Source of the DNA: Rhodobacterales bacterium
GTDB taxonomy: Bacteria > Pseudomonadota > Alphaproteobacteria > Rhodobacterales > Rhodobacteraceae
NCBI GenBank assembly: GCA_003249215.1
Contig: QKJR01000079.1
Span: forward strand, 62,001-126,000
DNA: 64,000 bases
Direction of reading: 5' to 3'
The notes under the pieces were generated by a model that was given only the letters and a program-made list of their open reading frames with translations, did no database searches and was not told where the DNA came from. Positions 9,329-18,465 of the stretch are shown one piece after another (position 1 is the first letter of the stretch; each line of letters opens with the position of its first letter). Both the position numbers and the translations under genes were made by a program.

Positions 9329-10214
9329 GCTTTCCCAAAGATCACGAAGATCCGGGCCCGGAGGACCTCCTTCGACGCGGGACATGCGTCCGGTATTGTG
9401 CGGGCCATTCCGTGCTCCGTCACCTCTCCGTCATTGGATTGCTGCGGTGCAGCGCACGGCAAGTCACGAGCTTGGTTAACAAAATGTGATTCGGCGTGAG
9501 CTCAGGATGCAGGTGCAACAAACGGTGTGAATCCTGCTTTTTGCATGTGCAGGGTGAACAATCTTTCGCCAGAGATTGTGTAAAATGTGTCAGGATTTTG
9601 TCCTCGAAAGGGAAATCGAGCCGCGTGGATACCGTTTCCATTTCGTGAACGATCGCTCGCGCGGGAGTTGCGGGTCGGCGGCGAGCAGCGCGCGGAGGCT
9701 TACACAAATTATAGTAAATTAAGGGTTTACGCTTAGGTAAGGCCTGTCGCGGCCGGACCTTTGCGAAACAATTGACTCCTCAAACATGGCGGTAATCGGG
9801 CGCGATGCGGCAGGAGTGCGGCAGGATCTGGTCAAAAGGGGGCAATTTCGTGGCGAAATTCGCTTTTCCCGGCGCACCCTGACAGGGTATCTAGGGGCAT
9901 GCCCGACTGGGGGGCAGAGCCATGGGGGTGGCGAGTGAAGAGTGTGCACCTGCGGGTGCGTTTATGTGATGTAAGGGAACGGCTGCTGCGCCTCGCGTGA
10001 TCTGCTGCGAGAGGCAACTTCGGAATAGCTCATCCTGCCGCTGCTGGCGTTTGCAGCGTGCAACGCGCCTCGGCGCGATCACATGATCATGCTCTTTGCT
10101 TCGAGTGCAGGCGACGGGTCGTCTGTAGGTGTGTGCACGGGCGCCGCGCAAGCGCGCTGACTTGAAGAAAGGCGTGCGGGCTGTCTGGTCCGTGTGGTGG
10201 TGAAGGGGTAGGCG
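9329..10214. other. Gene-free, A+T-richer region upstream of the RTX cluster
   Basis: I see no supportable gene here. Bases from about 9470 to 9790 are clearly richer in A+T than the surroundings, with runs such as AAATTATAGTAAATTAAGG near 9707-9726 and a small inverted repeat CAATCT/AGATTG at 9559-9578. The stretch is unusually long for this compact genome and probably holds the promoter and control sites of the large RTX gene at 10215. No repeat of the tRNA-Leu 3' end was found by eye at the far side of the cluster. Confidence 0.5.
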
Positions 10215-13200
10215 ATGACGTATTATTATAGCTGCAACAATAATCCGGATGCGCGCGACGACTGTGTCAGCACCGAGTACAACTCGGCCGTCGTGATCAA
10301 CGTCCTCGCGAATGATACCGACAAGGATTGCGACAAGCTGACCGTGGTCAGCGCCTCGGATCCGCTTGACGGTAGCGTCTCGGTCAACTCCGACGGCACC
10401 ATCACCTTTACCCCGGATGCCGGCTTCTCGGGCACGACCTCCTTCACCTACAAGATTTCCGACGGTCACGGCGGCTATGACACCGCGACCGTGACCGTCA
10501 CCGTCTGCGAACCCGAGAGCGACGGGATCGTCTCGGGCACTGCGGGTGCCGATCTCATCGACTACGATTACACCGGCGACCCCGATGGCGACCTGATCGA
10601 CCATAACGACGCGATCCTGCCCGGCGAGACCGGCAATGATGACATCGTCAAGGCCGGCGCGGGCGACGATACCGTGCTCGCGGGCGCGGGCAATGACGAG
10701 GTCTATGGCGAAGACGGCGACGACAGCCTCGATGGCGGCACCGGCGACGATTACCTCTCGGGCGGTGCGGGCGACGACACGCTGCACGGTGGCGAAGGCA
10801 ACGACACCTACGTCGGCGGCACCGGCCTCGACATGATCGACTATTCCGACAGCGATGCGGGCGTGACCGTCGATCTGGGCGCCGAGACCCTGACCGGGGG
10901 CGATGCGACCGGTGACAGCATCGGCGGTGGTATCGACGGCGTGATCGGGTCGAGCTATGCCGACAGCCTTGTCGGTTTTGATCAGTCGAGCACCGATCCC
11001 TCGGACACCTACACCAACGTGTTCTACGGCAATGGCGGCGACGACACGATCTCGGGTGCGGGCGCGGCCGACAGCCTCTATGGCGGTTCGGGCGACGACA
11101 GCATCTCGGGCGGCTGGGGCAATGACCTGATCGTCGGCGACGGCGCGGACACCAACGCGACCACGACCGAAGAGCAGACGCTCGACTGGGGCGCCTTCGG
11201 GGCGGCCGGCTGCTCGATCGCGAGTGGGTCGAGTGTGGATCTCGGCTCGGTCACCGCGACCTTCGGTTTCACCGCGCTCGATCAGGGCGCGACCGCCTCG
11301 GTCACCAACGAGGTGCAATATGTCGAGAGCGAGGACGGCCTGTCCTCGGCGACCGGGCTGAAGCTTTTTGGTCTGGGCGGCGAATGTGGCGTCAGCGGCA
11401 CGAACCCCGACGACACCTCGGTCACGACGATCAGCTTCACCTCGAGCGAGGACGGCACCGTCGATGCGGTCGAGAATGTGAGCTTCCGGATCAACGACAT
11501 CGACCAAGGCTATTCGGGCGATTATCACCTCGATATCGTCACGATCCACGCCTATGACGCCGAGGGCAACGAGATCCCGGTGTCGATCACCTCCGAAGGG
11601 GGCGTCTCGGTCTCGGGCAACACCGCCACCGGCACCGCGGTCGACAATGGCACCAACGGCCAGGACGCCGGTGAGTCGAGCGGTTCGATCCTTGTCGAGA
11701 TCGACGGGCCGGTTGCCTCGATCGTGATCGAATATTCGAACGGCGGTGCCACCGATCAGGCGGTCTTCGTCACCGATCTGAACTTCGAGACCGTTTCGGC
11801 GGTCGAGGACGAAGAGGGCGACGATACGCTCTCGGGCGGCTATGGCGACGACACGATCTTCGGCAATGGTGGCAACGACCTGATCACTGGCGGTGCCGGG
11901 GCCGATCTGATGTCGGGCGATGACGACCGCGACACCTTCCTCGTCGGCTCGGCTGAAGAGGGCAACGGCGACAGCATCGACGGCGGCGAGGGCGGCGACG
12001 ATTACGACGTGCTCGACCTGACCGGCGCGGGTCCGGTGAACATCATCTATGCCGATGACAACCCCGAGAACGGCACCGTCGAATTCCTCGACGGCGACGG
12101 CAACGTGGTCGGCACGCTCGATTTCGTGAACATCGAGAACGTCATCACCGATCAGGGCGATGGCATCGTCGAGGGCACCGAGGGCGACGACCTCATCGAC
12201 TATGATTACACCGGCGATCCCGAGGGCGACATGGTCGACCACGAGGATGCGATCCTCGGCGACGATGCGCCCAACGACGACCGCATCGAAGCGGGCGCCG
12301 GCGACGACACGGTCTATGCCGGGCTCGGCGACGATACCGTCTGGGCCGGTGAGGGCGACGATCTCGTCTATGGCGAGGACGGCGACGACAGCCTGATCGG
12401 CGGCGACGGCAACGACACGCTCAAGGGCGCTTCGGGTGACGACACGCTCGACGGCGGCTCGGGCGACGACTCGCTCTCGGGCGGGACGGGCGACGATCTC
12501 GTCGTGGGTGGCGATGGCGCCGACACGATGGAAGGCGGCTCGGGCGACGACACGCTCGAAGGTGGTGCGGGCGATGATTCGATCACCGGCGGCTCGGGCA
12601 GCGACTCGGTCGATGGCGGCGATGGCAACGACTATATCAACACCTCCGACGGCACCTATGCACCCGATCGCGGCTATACGCCCTATTTCTCGGACGATGC
12701 CGATCCGAACAACGACCTCGACACGGTCTATGGCGGCGCGGGCAATGACACGATCATCACCGGCGACGACCGCGACTATATCGAGGGCGGCGAGGGCGAC
12801 GACAGCATCGACGCGGGCTGCGACGACGACACCGTCCTCGGTGGCAGCGGCAACGATTACATCATCGGCGCCGAGGGGTCGGACAGCATCGACGGTGGCG
12901 AAGGAAATGACACGATCTATGCCGGCCTCAGCCCGATCTATCCCGATGCGCTCAACGTGGTCGATGCCTATGACCAGCGCCCGGACAACGGCATGGACAC
13001 GGTCCATGGCGGCGACGGCAATGACGTGATCTATGGTCAGGACGATGACGACGTTCTTTATGGCGACGCTGGCGACGATTACATCGACGGCGGTATCGAC
13101 GAGGACACGATCCATGGCGGCACCGGCTCGGATACGCTGATCGGCGGTCAGGGCAGCGACGTCTTCATCGTCGGCTCGACCGAGGAAGGTGTCGGCGATG

Positions 13201-13973
13201 TGGTCGACGGCAGCGAGGACGACGACAACAGCGATTGGGATGTGCTCGACCTGAGTGCGATCGGCAAGGATCACCTGTCGATCAACTACACCAGCGCCGA
13301 CAAGGAAGACGGCATCGTCACCTTCCTCGACGACGAGGGCAATCCAGTCGGCACGCTGACCTTCTCGAACATCGAGAACGTCATCCCCTGCTTCACCCCG
13401 GGCACGCTGGTCGCGACGCCCAAGGGCGAGCGCCTGGTCGAGGAGCTGCAGGTCGGCGACAAGGTCATCACCCGCGACAACGGCATTCAGGAGCTGCGCT
13501 GGATCGGCCGGCGCGACATGAGCCTCGCCGAGCTGACCGCGGCCCCGCATCTGAAACCGGTGCTGATCAAGGCGGGCAGCCTCGGCAACGATCTGCCCGA
13601 GCGGGACATGCTGGTCTCGCCCAACCACCGGATGCTGGTCGCCAACGAACGCACCGCGCTCTACTTCGAAGAGCACGAGGTTCTGGTCGCCGCCAAGCAC
13701 CTGGTCGACAACAAGGGCGTGCGCACCGCCGAAACCCTCGGCACGAGCTACCTGCACTTCATGTTCGACCGTCACGAGGTGGTGCTGGCGAACGGCGCCT
13801 GGACCGAGAGCTTCCAGCCCGGCGACCAGACGCTCGGCGGCATGGGCAATGCGCAGCGCAGCGAGATCTTCGAGCTCTTCCCCGAGCTCAAGACCCGCAC
13901 CGGCATCGACGCCTATGGTTCGGCGCGCAAGACGCTCAAACGCCACGAGGCGGCGCTGCTCAAGCGCGTCTGA
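10215..13973 (+). CDS. RTX calcium-binding protein with N-terminal Ig-like domain and C-terminal Hint_2 domain
   Basis: The 1252-residue acidic protein is probably exported by a type I system, although no signal or transporter gene is visible here. Residues about 10-95 form a cadherin/Big_9-like domain (VVINVLANDTD, ITFTPDAGFSGTTSFTYKISDG). Then come many GGxGxDxxx RTX repeats, which bind calcium and form beta-rolls, interrupted by non-repeat modules near residues 320-540. Residues from about 104 and from about 650 start the same module (LIDYDYTGDP), showing internal duplication. From Cys1059 (CFTPGTL) a Hint_2 domain runs to near the end, with TRDNG, WIGRR and SPNHRML motifs. Hint domains rearrange the peptide bond before their first Cys. 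A terminator follows. Confidence 0.88.
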   Translation: MTYYYSCNNNPDARDDCVSTEYNSAVVINVLANDTDKDCDKLTVVSASDPLDGSVSVNSDGTITFTPDAGFSGTTSFTYKISDGHGGYDTATVTVTVCEPESDGIVSGTAGADLIDYDYTGDPDGDLIDHNDAILPGETGNDDIVKAGAGDDTVLAGAGNDEVYGEDGDDSLDGGTGDDYLSGGAGDDTLHGGEGNDTYVGGTGLDMIDYSDSDAGVTVDLGAETLTGGDATGDSIGGGIDGVIGSSYADSLVGFDQSSTDPSDTYTNVFYGNGGDDTISGAGAADSLYGGSGDDSISGGWGNDLIVGDGADTNATTTEEQTLDWGAFGAAGCSIASGSSVDLGSVTATFGFTALDQGATASVTNEVQYVESEDGLSSATGLKLFGLGGECGVSGTNPDDTSVTTISFTSSEDGTVDAVENVSFRINDIDQGYSGDYHLDIVTIHAYDAEGNEIPVSITSEGGVSVSGNTATGTAVDNGTNGQDAGESSGSILVEIDGPVASIVIEYSNGGATDQAVFVTDLNFETVSAVEDEEGDDTLSGGYGDDTIFGNGGNDLITGGAGADLMSGDDDRDTFLVGSAEEGNGDSIDGGEGGDDYDVLDLTGAGPVNIIYADDNPENGTVEFLDGDGNVVGTLDFVNIENVITDQGDGIVEGTEGDDLIDYDYTGDPEGDMVDHEDAILGDDAPNDDRIEAGAGDDTVYAGLGDDTVWAGEGDDLVYGEDGDDSLIGGDGNDTLKGASGDDTLDGGSGDDSLSGGTGDDLVVGGDGADTMEGGSGDDTLEGGAGDDSITGGSGSDSVDGGDGNDYINTSDGTYAPDRGYTPYFSDDADPNNDLDTVYGGAGNDTIITGDDRDYIEGGEGDDSIDAGCDDDTVLGGSGNDYIIGAEGSDSIDGGEGNDTIYAGLSPIYPDALNVVDAYDQRPDNGMDTVHGGDGNDVIYGQDDDDVLYGDAGDDYIDGGIDEDTIHGGTGSDTLIGGQGSDVFIVGSTEEGVGDVVDGSEDDDNSDWDVLDLSAIGKDHLSINYTSADKEDGIVTFLDDEGNPVGTLTFSNIENVIPCFTPGTLVATPKGERLVEELQVGDKVITRDNGIQELRWIGRRDMSLAELTAAPHLKPVLIKAGSLGNDLPERDMLVSPNHRMLVANERTALYFEEHEVLVAAKHLVDNKGVRTAETLGTSYLHFMFDRHEVVLANGAWTESFQPGDQTLGGMGNAQRSEIFELFPELKTRTGIDAYGSARKTLKRHEAALLKRV

Positions 13974-13990
13974 TCTCAGTAAGTCCTTGG

Positions 13991-14017
13991 AAACGCCCGG
14001 CTTCGCCGGGCGTTTTC
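13991..14017 (+). terminator. Rho-independent terminator after the first RTX/Hint gene
   Basis: AACGCCCGGC and GCCGGGCGTT arms close over a TTC loop and are followed by TTTCTGTTG. It lies 18 bases after the stop of the 1252-residue RTX protein and separates it from the stand-alone Hint gene. Confidence 0.85.
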
Positions 14018-14112
14018 TGTTGTGCGGGGCGCCGGGGCAGGGCCGCGCAACCGGATGTTGTTTCGCCATGGAAAACGATGAGTTTATGGCGAATACGACG
14101 TTTTTGCGGCAA

Positions 14113-14128
14113 TTAAGCTTTCTTTAGG
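14113..14128 (+). promoter_or_regulatory. Possible CtrA-like site (TTAA-N7-TTAG)
   Basis: TTAA at 14113-14116 and TTAGG at 14124-14128 are separated by seven bases. CtrA of alphaproteobacteria recognises TTAA-N7-TTAA(C). The second half has one mismatch. It lies immediately upstream of the stand-alone Hint gene and would favour one of that gene's internal starts. This is pattern matching only. Confidence 0.3.
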
Positions 14129-14130
14129 AC

Positions 14131-14979
14131 GTGCCGATCAGTATCGTCTCAACCGGGGGCGTTCTTGTGAGTTCCGGGCTGTTTTCCGGGTCTGAGGGCG
14201 TAATGACGATTGCGGATCAAACACTGACGGTTGCGCAAGATGTGCTTGCAGGCGCGCAGATGACCTCTGCGTGCTTCTCTGAAACCGGGGCCGATGCCCC
14301 GCGCGAGTTGCGTCTGCACTATTCCGGCTATGAGCAATCCGATGGCGTGATCGCGGCACGGGACGGCGAAGGGGTTCGCCTGTTCGCCGCAGATATGCGC
14401 CAATTCGCCGCCGCTGTGCCTTGTTTCACACTGCAGACGGATATCGCCACCGGGGCCGGTCTCTCCCCGGTGGCGGATCTCCGTGTCGGCCAGAGGGTGA
14501 GCACGCGCGACAACGGGCTTCAGACCATCCGCTGGATCGGTCGCCGCCGTTTCGGCTGGCGCGCGCTGGCGCTCAACCCGTTTCTGCGGCCGGTGCGGAT
14601 CGCCGCCGGTGCGCTCGGTGCCGGCCTGCCGGAGCGCGACATGATCGTCTCGCCGAACCACCGATTCCTCATCGCATTGCCCGGAGAAGGCGAGAGCGCT
14701 GAGCGATTGGTGCCCGCGCGCGATCTCGTCGGGCTCGACGGAATTGCCGCGGATGGCGCGACCGAGGTCGAATACGTCCAGATCTTGTGTGATCGTCACG
14801 AGCTTTTGCTCGGGGATGGCTGCTGGTCGGAGAGCTTCCAACCCGCTGCCGCCGCGATTGCGGTGATGCCCGAGGCGGATCGTGCCAATCTCGTCGAGGT
14901 CCTCGGGGGGGATGCGGGCGCCTCGAAATTCAGTGACTATGATCAGGTGCGTCCCTCGCGTCAGGAAGCCACGTCCTGA
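14131..14979 (+). CDS. Stand-alone Hint_2 domain protein without RTX repeats
   Basis: The product of up to 282 residues carries only a short N-terminal region and a Hint_2 domain that begins at the Cys in VPCFTLQTD. It shares STRDNGLQTIRWIGRR, ERDMIVSPNHRFL and WSESFQP with the Hint domains of the two RTX proteins beside it. The usual CFTPGT is changed to CFTLQT, so the cleavage chemistry may differ. Three in-frame starts are possible: GTG 14131, GTG 14167 (preceded by a GGGGG run) and ATG 14203 (preceded by GAGGG). No signal peptide is apparent. It could be a regulator or partner of the RTX/Hint proteins, or a copy that has lost its repeats. Confidence 0.75.
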   Translation: MPISIVSTGGVLVSSGLFSGSEGVMTIADQTLTVAQDVLAGAQMTSACFSETGADAPRELRLHYSGYEQSDGVIAARDGEGVRLFAADMRQFAAAVPCFTLQTDIATGAGLSPVADLRVGQRVSTRDNGLQTIRWIGRRRFGWRALALNPFLRPVRIAAGALGAGLPERDMIVSPNHRFLIALPGEGESAERLVPARDLVGLDGIAADGATEVEYVQILCDRHELLLGDGCWSESFQPAAAAIAVMPEADRANLVEVLGGDAGASKFSDYDQVRPSRQEATS

Positions 14980-15181
14980 GCGCCGGCCGCGGCACCATGT
15001 GAGGCCGTCTTTGCCGGGCTGTTCGCCTTAGACGCGAGCCGGTCCAATCTGTTCGCGCGGGTCCGAATTTTGCCTAAATCCGGTCGCGGTCTTTCCCTAC
15101 ATAGAGCCGCAATGCAGCCACACCTGCGTGAGACATCTGTCTCGCGGATCCCTTCGGGGCGTGAGTGGTTACGAGGAATGC

Positions 15182-17653
15182 ATGGCAACGATTACGGGCT
15201 CAAACGGCAACGACACGCTGAACGGCACGAAGAATAACGACTCGATCTCCGGGCTCGACGGGAACGATACCCTCTCAGGAGGCGACGGCAACGACACGCT
15301 CTCGGGGGGCGCGGGCAACGACTCGCTGCTCGGCGGCACTGGCAACGACCTGCTGCAGGGGGGTGACGGCAACGACACCTTCGAGGGCGGGGCGGGCAAG
15401 GACACCGTCTATGGCGGGGCCGGCAATGACGTCTGGCTCGCGGGTGACAGCCAGTCGGGCTCGGACGTGGTCTACCTCGAGGAGGGCGACGATTACGCCG
15501 AGGCGGGCTATTTCACTTCGGGTCAGCCCGATGTGCTCGATGGTGGCACCGGCAACGACACGCTGTCGCTCGCGCAGATCCCGGGCGATCAGGGCATCGT
15601 CCTGAACGACGACGGCACCTCGACCACAACCAATTTCACCTCCACCGTCCTCAACTTCGAGAACGTGATCGGCAACGTGGGCGCGAACGCTCTGACAGGC
15701 AATTCGAGCGCGAACATGCTCGACGGCGGTGCGGGGAACGACACGCTGAGCGGGATGGCGGGCGACGACACGCTGATCGGCGGCACCGGCAACGATTCGC
15801 TCAGCGGTGGCACGGGGGCGGATTCGCTTTCGGGCGGGGATGGCAACGACACCGCGTCGGGCGGGGATGGCAACGACACGATCTATGGCGACGCGGGCAG
15901 CGACTCGCTCCTCGGCGATGCGGGCGACGATTACATCGACGGCGGGATCGACAACGACACGATCGACGGCGGCACCGGCAACGACACGCTGCGCGGTGGC
16001 GATGGGTCGGACCGGATCCTCGGCGATGTCGGCGCCGACCTGATCTATGGCGATGCCGGAGCCGATACGATCCTCGCGGGCGACGACAACGACACCGTTC
16101 ATGGCGGCACCGGCAACGACTCGATCTCGGGCGGGAGCGGCAACGATACGATCTATGGCGAGGACGGGGCGGATTCGATCCTTGGCGATGCGGGCGACGA
16201 TTACATCGACGGCGGCATAGACAATGACACGATCGACGGCGGCGACGGCAATGATACGGTGCTCGGCGGCACCGGCGACGATCTGCTGAGCGGCAGCACC
16301 GGCGACGACAGTCTCGACGGCGGCACCGGCAATGACACGCTGCAGGGGGGCACCGGGAACGACACGCTGCATGGCGGAGCCGGGGCTGACAATCTGTCCG
16401 GCGGCTCGGGCATGGACTATGTCGATTACACCGATAGCGGCGCCGCGGTGAACATCAACCTGGCGACCGGCGCGGCCTCGGGCGGGGATGCCGCGGGTGA
16501 CACGCTCTCCGGGGTCGATGGCGTCTATGGCACGGCCTATGACGATACGATCGTGGGGTTCGACGACGAGATCACCTCGGGCACGGATGCCTATACCAAC
16601 GTCTTCTACGGCTATGACGGCAACGATTACATGGACGGGGCCGGCGGCGCCGACAGCCTCTATGGTGGCACGGGAAACGACACTGTGCTGGGCGGTGCAG
16701 GCGATGATCTGGTCACCGGCGACGAAGGCAATGACAGCCTCGACGGCGGCACGGGCGATGACACGGTGCTGGGCGGGGACGGCGATGACACGCTGATCGG
16801 GGGCGCTGGCAACGATTATCTCGACGGCGGCGCGGGCTCGGATTCCTACGATGGCGGCACCGGCTCGGATACGATCGTGCTCGATTATGGCGATACCGGC
16901 ACGATCGACGGCTCCGAGGATGCCGATGACAGCGATACCGATGTCCTGATCCTGAACGGCCGCGCGAAGGTCATCTACGACGCGGCCAACCCCGAGAACG
17001 GCACGATCCGCTGGGCCGATGGCTCGACCACCACCTTCTCGAATATCGAGAATATCCAGATCGTGCCCTGTTTCACCCCCGGCACGCTGATTTGCACGCG
17101 CGAAGGGCCGGTCCCGGTCGAGGCGCTCGGCCTCGGCGATCGGGTGCTGACCCGCGACAACGGATTTCAGCCGATCCGCTGGATCGGGCGGCGGCGCCTA
17201 GGAGCGGCCGATCTGGCCCGCGCGCCCCAGTTGCAGCCGGTGCGGATCGCGCGCGGCGCGCTCGGTCCCGATCTGCCCGAGGTCGATCTCACCGTGTCGC
17301 CGCAGCATCGGATGCTTTTGCAGGCGAGCCGGGCCGAGTTGCTCTTCGGCGAGGCCGAAGTGCTGGCCGCGGCGCTGCATCTGGTCGGGCGGCCGGGCGT
17401 CACGCGGCTCGAACGGACCGAGGTGACCTATCTGCACCTGATGTTCGACAGCCACGAGATCATTCGTGCGAACGGCTCCTGGACCGAGAGCTATCAGCCG
17501 GGCGATCTGACAATGGGCGGGCTCGATGATCCGCAGCGCACCGAACTGCTGACGATCTTCCCCGAACTGGCCGAGGCGGGGGGCGATCGACCGTGGATGG
17601 CCGCGCGCCGCGCGCTCCGGGCCTATGAGGTGCGGGCGCTGATGGCGGCCTGA
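15182..17653 (+). CDS. RTX calcium-binding protein with C-terminal Hint_2 domain
   Basis: The 823-residue acidic protein begins directly with RTX repeats (MATITGSNGNDTLNG). These GGxGxDxxx nonapeptides fill most of residues 5-600, with a non-repeat insert near residues 420-480 (YVDYTDSGAAVNINLATGA) that is homologous to one in the protein at 10215. The linker ADDSDTDVLILNG...NPENGTIRW precedes Cys630 (CFTPGTL), the start of the Hint_2 domain. TRDNG, WIGRRR, SPQHRML and WTESYQPGD follow. Two near-identical DNA blocks at about 15913 and 16189 show recent repeat duplication. The ATG at 15182 has GAGGAA upstream; the extra 18 residues of the longer frame are not RTX-like. Calcium binding and export are inferred from the family. 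Confidence 0.9.
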   Translation: MATITGSNGNDTLNGTKNNDSISGLDGNDTLSGGDGNDTLSGGAGNDSLLGGTGNDLLQGGDGNDTFEGGAGKDTVYGGAGNDVWLAGDSQSGSDVVYLEEGDDYAEAGYFTSGQPDVLDGGTGNDTLSLAQIPGDQGIVLNDDGTSTTTNFTSTVLNFENVIGNVGANALTGNSSANMLDGGAGNDTLSGMAGDDTLIGGTGNDSLSGGTGADSLSGGDGNDTASGGDGNDTIYGDAGSDSLLGDAGDDYIDGGIDNDTIDGGTGNDTLRGGDGSDRILGDVGADLIYGDAGADTILAGDDNDTVHGGTGNDSISGGSGNDTIYGEDGADSILGDAGDDYIDGGIDNDTIDGGDGNDTVLGGTGDDLLSGSTGDDSLDGGTGNDTLQGGTGNDTLHGGAGADNLSGGSGMDYVDYTDSGAAVNINLATGAASGGDAAGDTLSGVDGVYGTAYDDTIVGFDDEITSGTDAYTNVFYGYDGNDYMDGAGGADSLYGGTGNDTVLGGAGDDLVTGDEGNDSLDGGTGDDTVLGGDGDDTLIGGAGNDYLDGGAGSDSYDGGTGSDTIVLDYGDTGTIDGSEDADDSDTDVLILNGRAKVIYDAANPENGTIRWADGSTTTFSNIENIQIVPCFTPGTLICTREGPVPVEALGLGDRVLTRDNGFQPIRWIGRRRLGAADLARAPQLQPVRIARGALGPDLPEVDLTVSPQHRMLLQASRAELLFGEAEVLAAALHLVGRPGVTRLERTEVTYLHLMFDSHEIIRANGSWTESYQPGDLTMGGLDDPQRTELLTIFPELAEAGGDRPWMAARRALRAYEVRALMAA

Positions 17654-17813
17654 CCGGGCTGTCGCGCCGGACCGCCGAGATTGTATCGCTCTTTGCCCGG
17701 TGTTGCGCGGCGGACTCAGCGCGGGCCGCTGATCACCGGATCGCGGCGGCGTGAATTGACGGCGCCACACTGCGGCGCAATATCGGGTCAAAGACCAATA
17801 AAGAGCAGTCAAA

Positions 17814-18068
17814 ATGGCACAATCGGTATTTCACAGCCCCTCTGGGGGATTCGATTTTCTAGGCCTGCGCAAGGGGCGTCGCGGCGGTGTCGAGATCGTC
17901 TATGACGACGGCGTCGCGCGGCGGATGGTCTGGCGCGTGCAGGGCGCCGTCAGCGAGAGCCAGATCGGCGAGGCGCTGTCGCGTGCCGCGCGCGAGATCC
18001 GGGTGCTGCCCGCGCTCTATGCCGAGCTCAAGAAACGCTCGATCTCGATCGAGAGCGTGTTGCACTGA
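17814..18068 (+). CDS. Small conserved-looking protein of unknown function
   Basis: The 84-residue protein has no recognised domain. The N-terminal half (GFDFLGLRKGRRGGVEIVYDDGVARRMVW) suggests a few beta strands. The C-terminal half (SESQIGEALSRAAREIRVLPALYAELKKRS) suggests two helices. The ATG at 17814 opens the frame, and a strong terminator follows at 18147-18168. It lies downstream of the RTX/Hint genes on the same strand after a 160-base gap, so it may have its own promoter. Confidence 0.6.
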   Translation: MAQSVFHSPSGGFDFLGLRKGRRGGVEIVYDDGVARRMVWRVQGAVSESQIGEALSRAAREIRVLPALYAELKKRSISIESVLH

Positions 18069-18146
18069 ACAGGGCCGTCGCGCCTGACATGCCGGGGGGC
18101 TTCGGTCGCCCGGAATTTCGGCGGAAGTTTCCGATCAGCTTGTCAT

Positions 18147-18168
18147 GGCCGCCTTCGGGCGGCCTTTC
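18147..18168 (+). terminator. Rho-independent terminator after the 84-residue protein
   Basis: GGCCGCC and GGCGGCC arms flank a TTCG tetraloop and are followed by TTT. It ends the plus-strand transcript that converges on the DUF1127 gene. Confidence 0.8.
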
Positions 18169-18182
18169 CTGTTGAAATCATG

Positions 18183-18209
18183 AAAAAAAGGCCGGGCATG
18201 GCCCGGCCT
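18183..18209 (-). terminator. Rho-independent terminator of the DUF1127 gene
   Basis: Read on the minus strand, AGGCCGGGC and GCCCGGCCT pair around a three-base loop, followed by seven T residues. It lies 33 bases past the stop codon of the minus-strand DUF1127 gene. Confidence 0.88.
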
Positions 18210-18241
18210 CAGGAAGAGGATCCGACAGGGGACTGCGGCTC

Positions 18242-18445
18242 CTATTCGCGCCAGAAGGGGCGGCCCGATTCGTGGCGCGCCATGGCAGGCTCGAGACCGA
18301 CGTCCGCGAGCAGATGGGCATCCAGACGGGCCAACGCCGCACGTGTCGCGCGGGTCTCGATCCATTTCGTGACCATCGCAAGCGGCCCGGGGGCCGGGCG
18401 GCGGGTGGTCGCGGAAGAGAGACGAATGTGCTGCAGGCTGGTCAT
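18242..18445 (-). CDS. DUF1127 domain-containing small protein
   Basis: The 67-residue Arg-rich protein contains the DUF1127 core TRATRAALARLDAHLLADVGLEPA in residues about 32-55. In alphaproteobacteria, DUF1127 proteins such as CcaF1 bind RNA, and others affect phosphate or carbon metabolism and stress growth; the role of this member is not known. The ATG at 18445 has AAGGTG upstream. It diverges from a MocR regulator, with ATACAA direct repeats in between, so MocR control is likely. Confidence 0.88.
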   Translation of the reverse strand: MTSLQHIRLSSATTRRPAPGPLAMVTKWIETRATRAALARLDAHLLADVGLEPAMARHESGRPFWRE

Positions 18446-18465
18446 GGATCACCTTTTCTGTATTG

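Noticed and set aside
10500-13380. Regular short repeats that could suggest a CRISPR array or minisatellite
   Set aside because: The period follows the nine-residue (27-base) RTX motif and varies at codon third positions, so it is coding. There are no unique spacers of constant length.
9891-14069. Long open frame of 1392 codons on the minus strand
   Set aside because: It is antisense to the RTX gene and the composition (Val/Ile/Ala/Asp repeats) mirrors the regular GGxGxDxxx codons. It has no domain and no ribosome-binding site.
9245-18200. Prophage or integrative element inserted at tRNA-Leu
   Set aside because: No integrase, phage or conjugation gene and no repeat of the tRNA 3' end were seen in the block.
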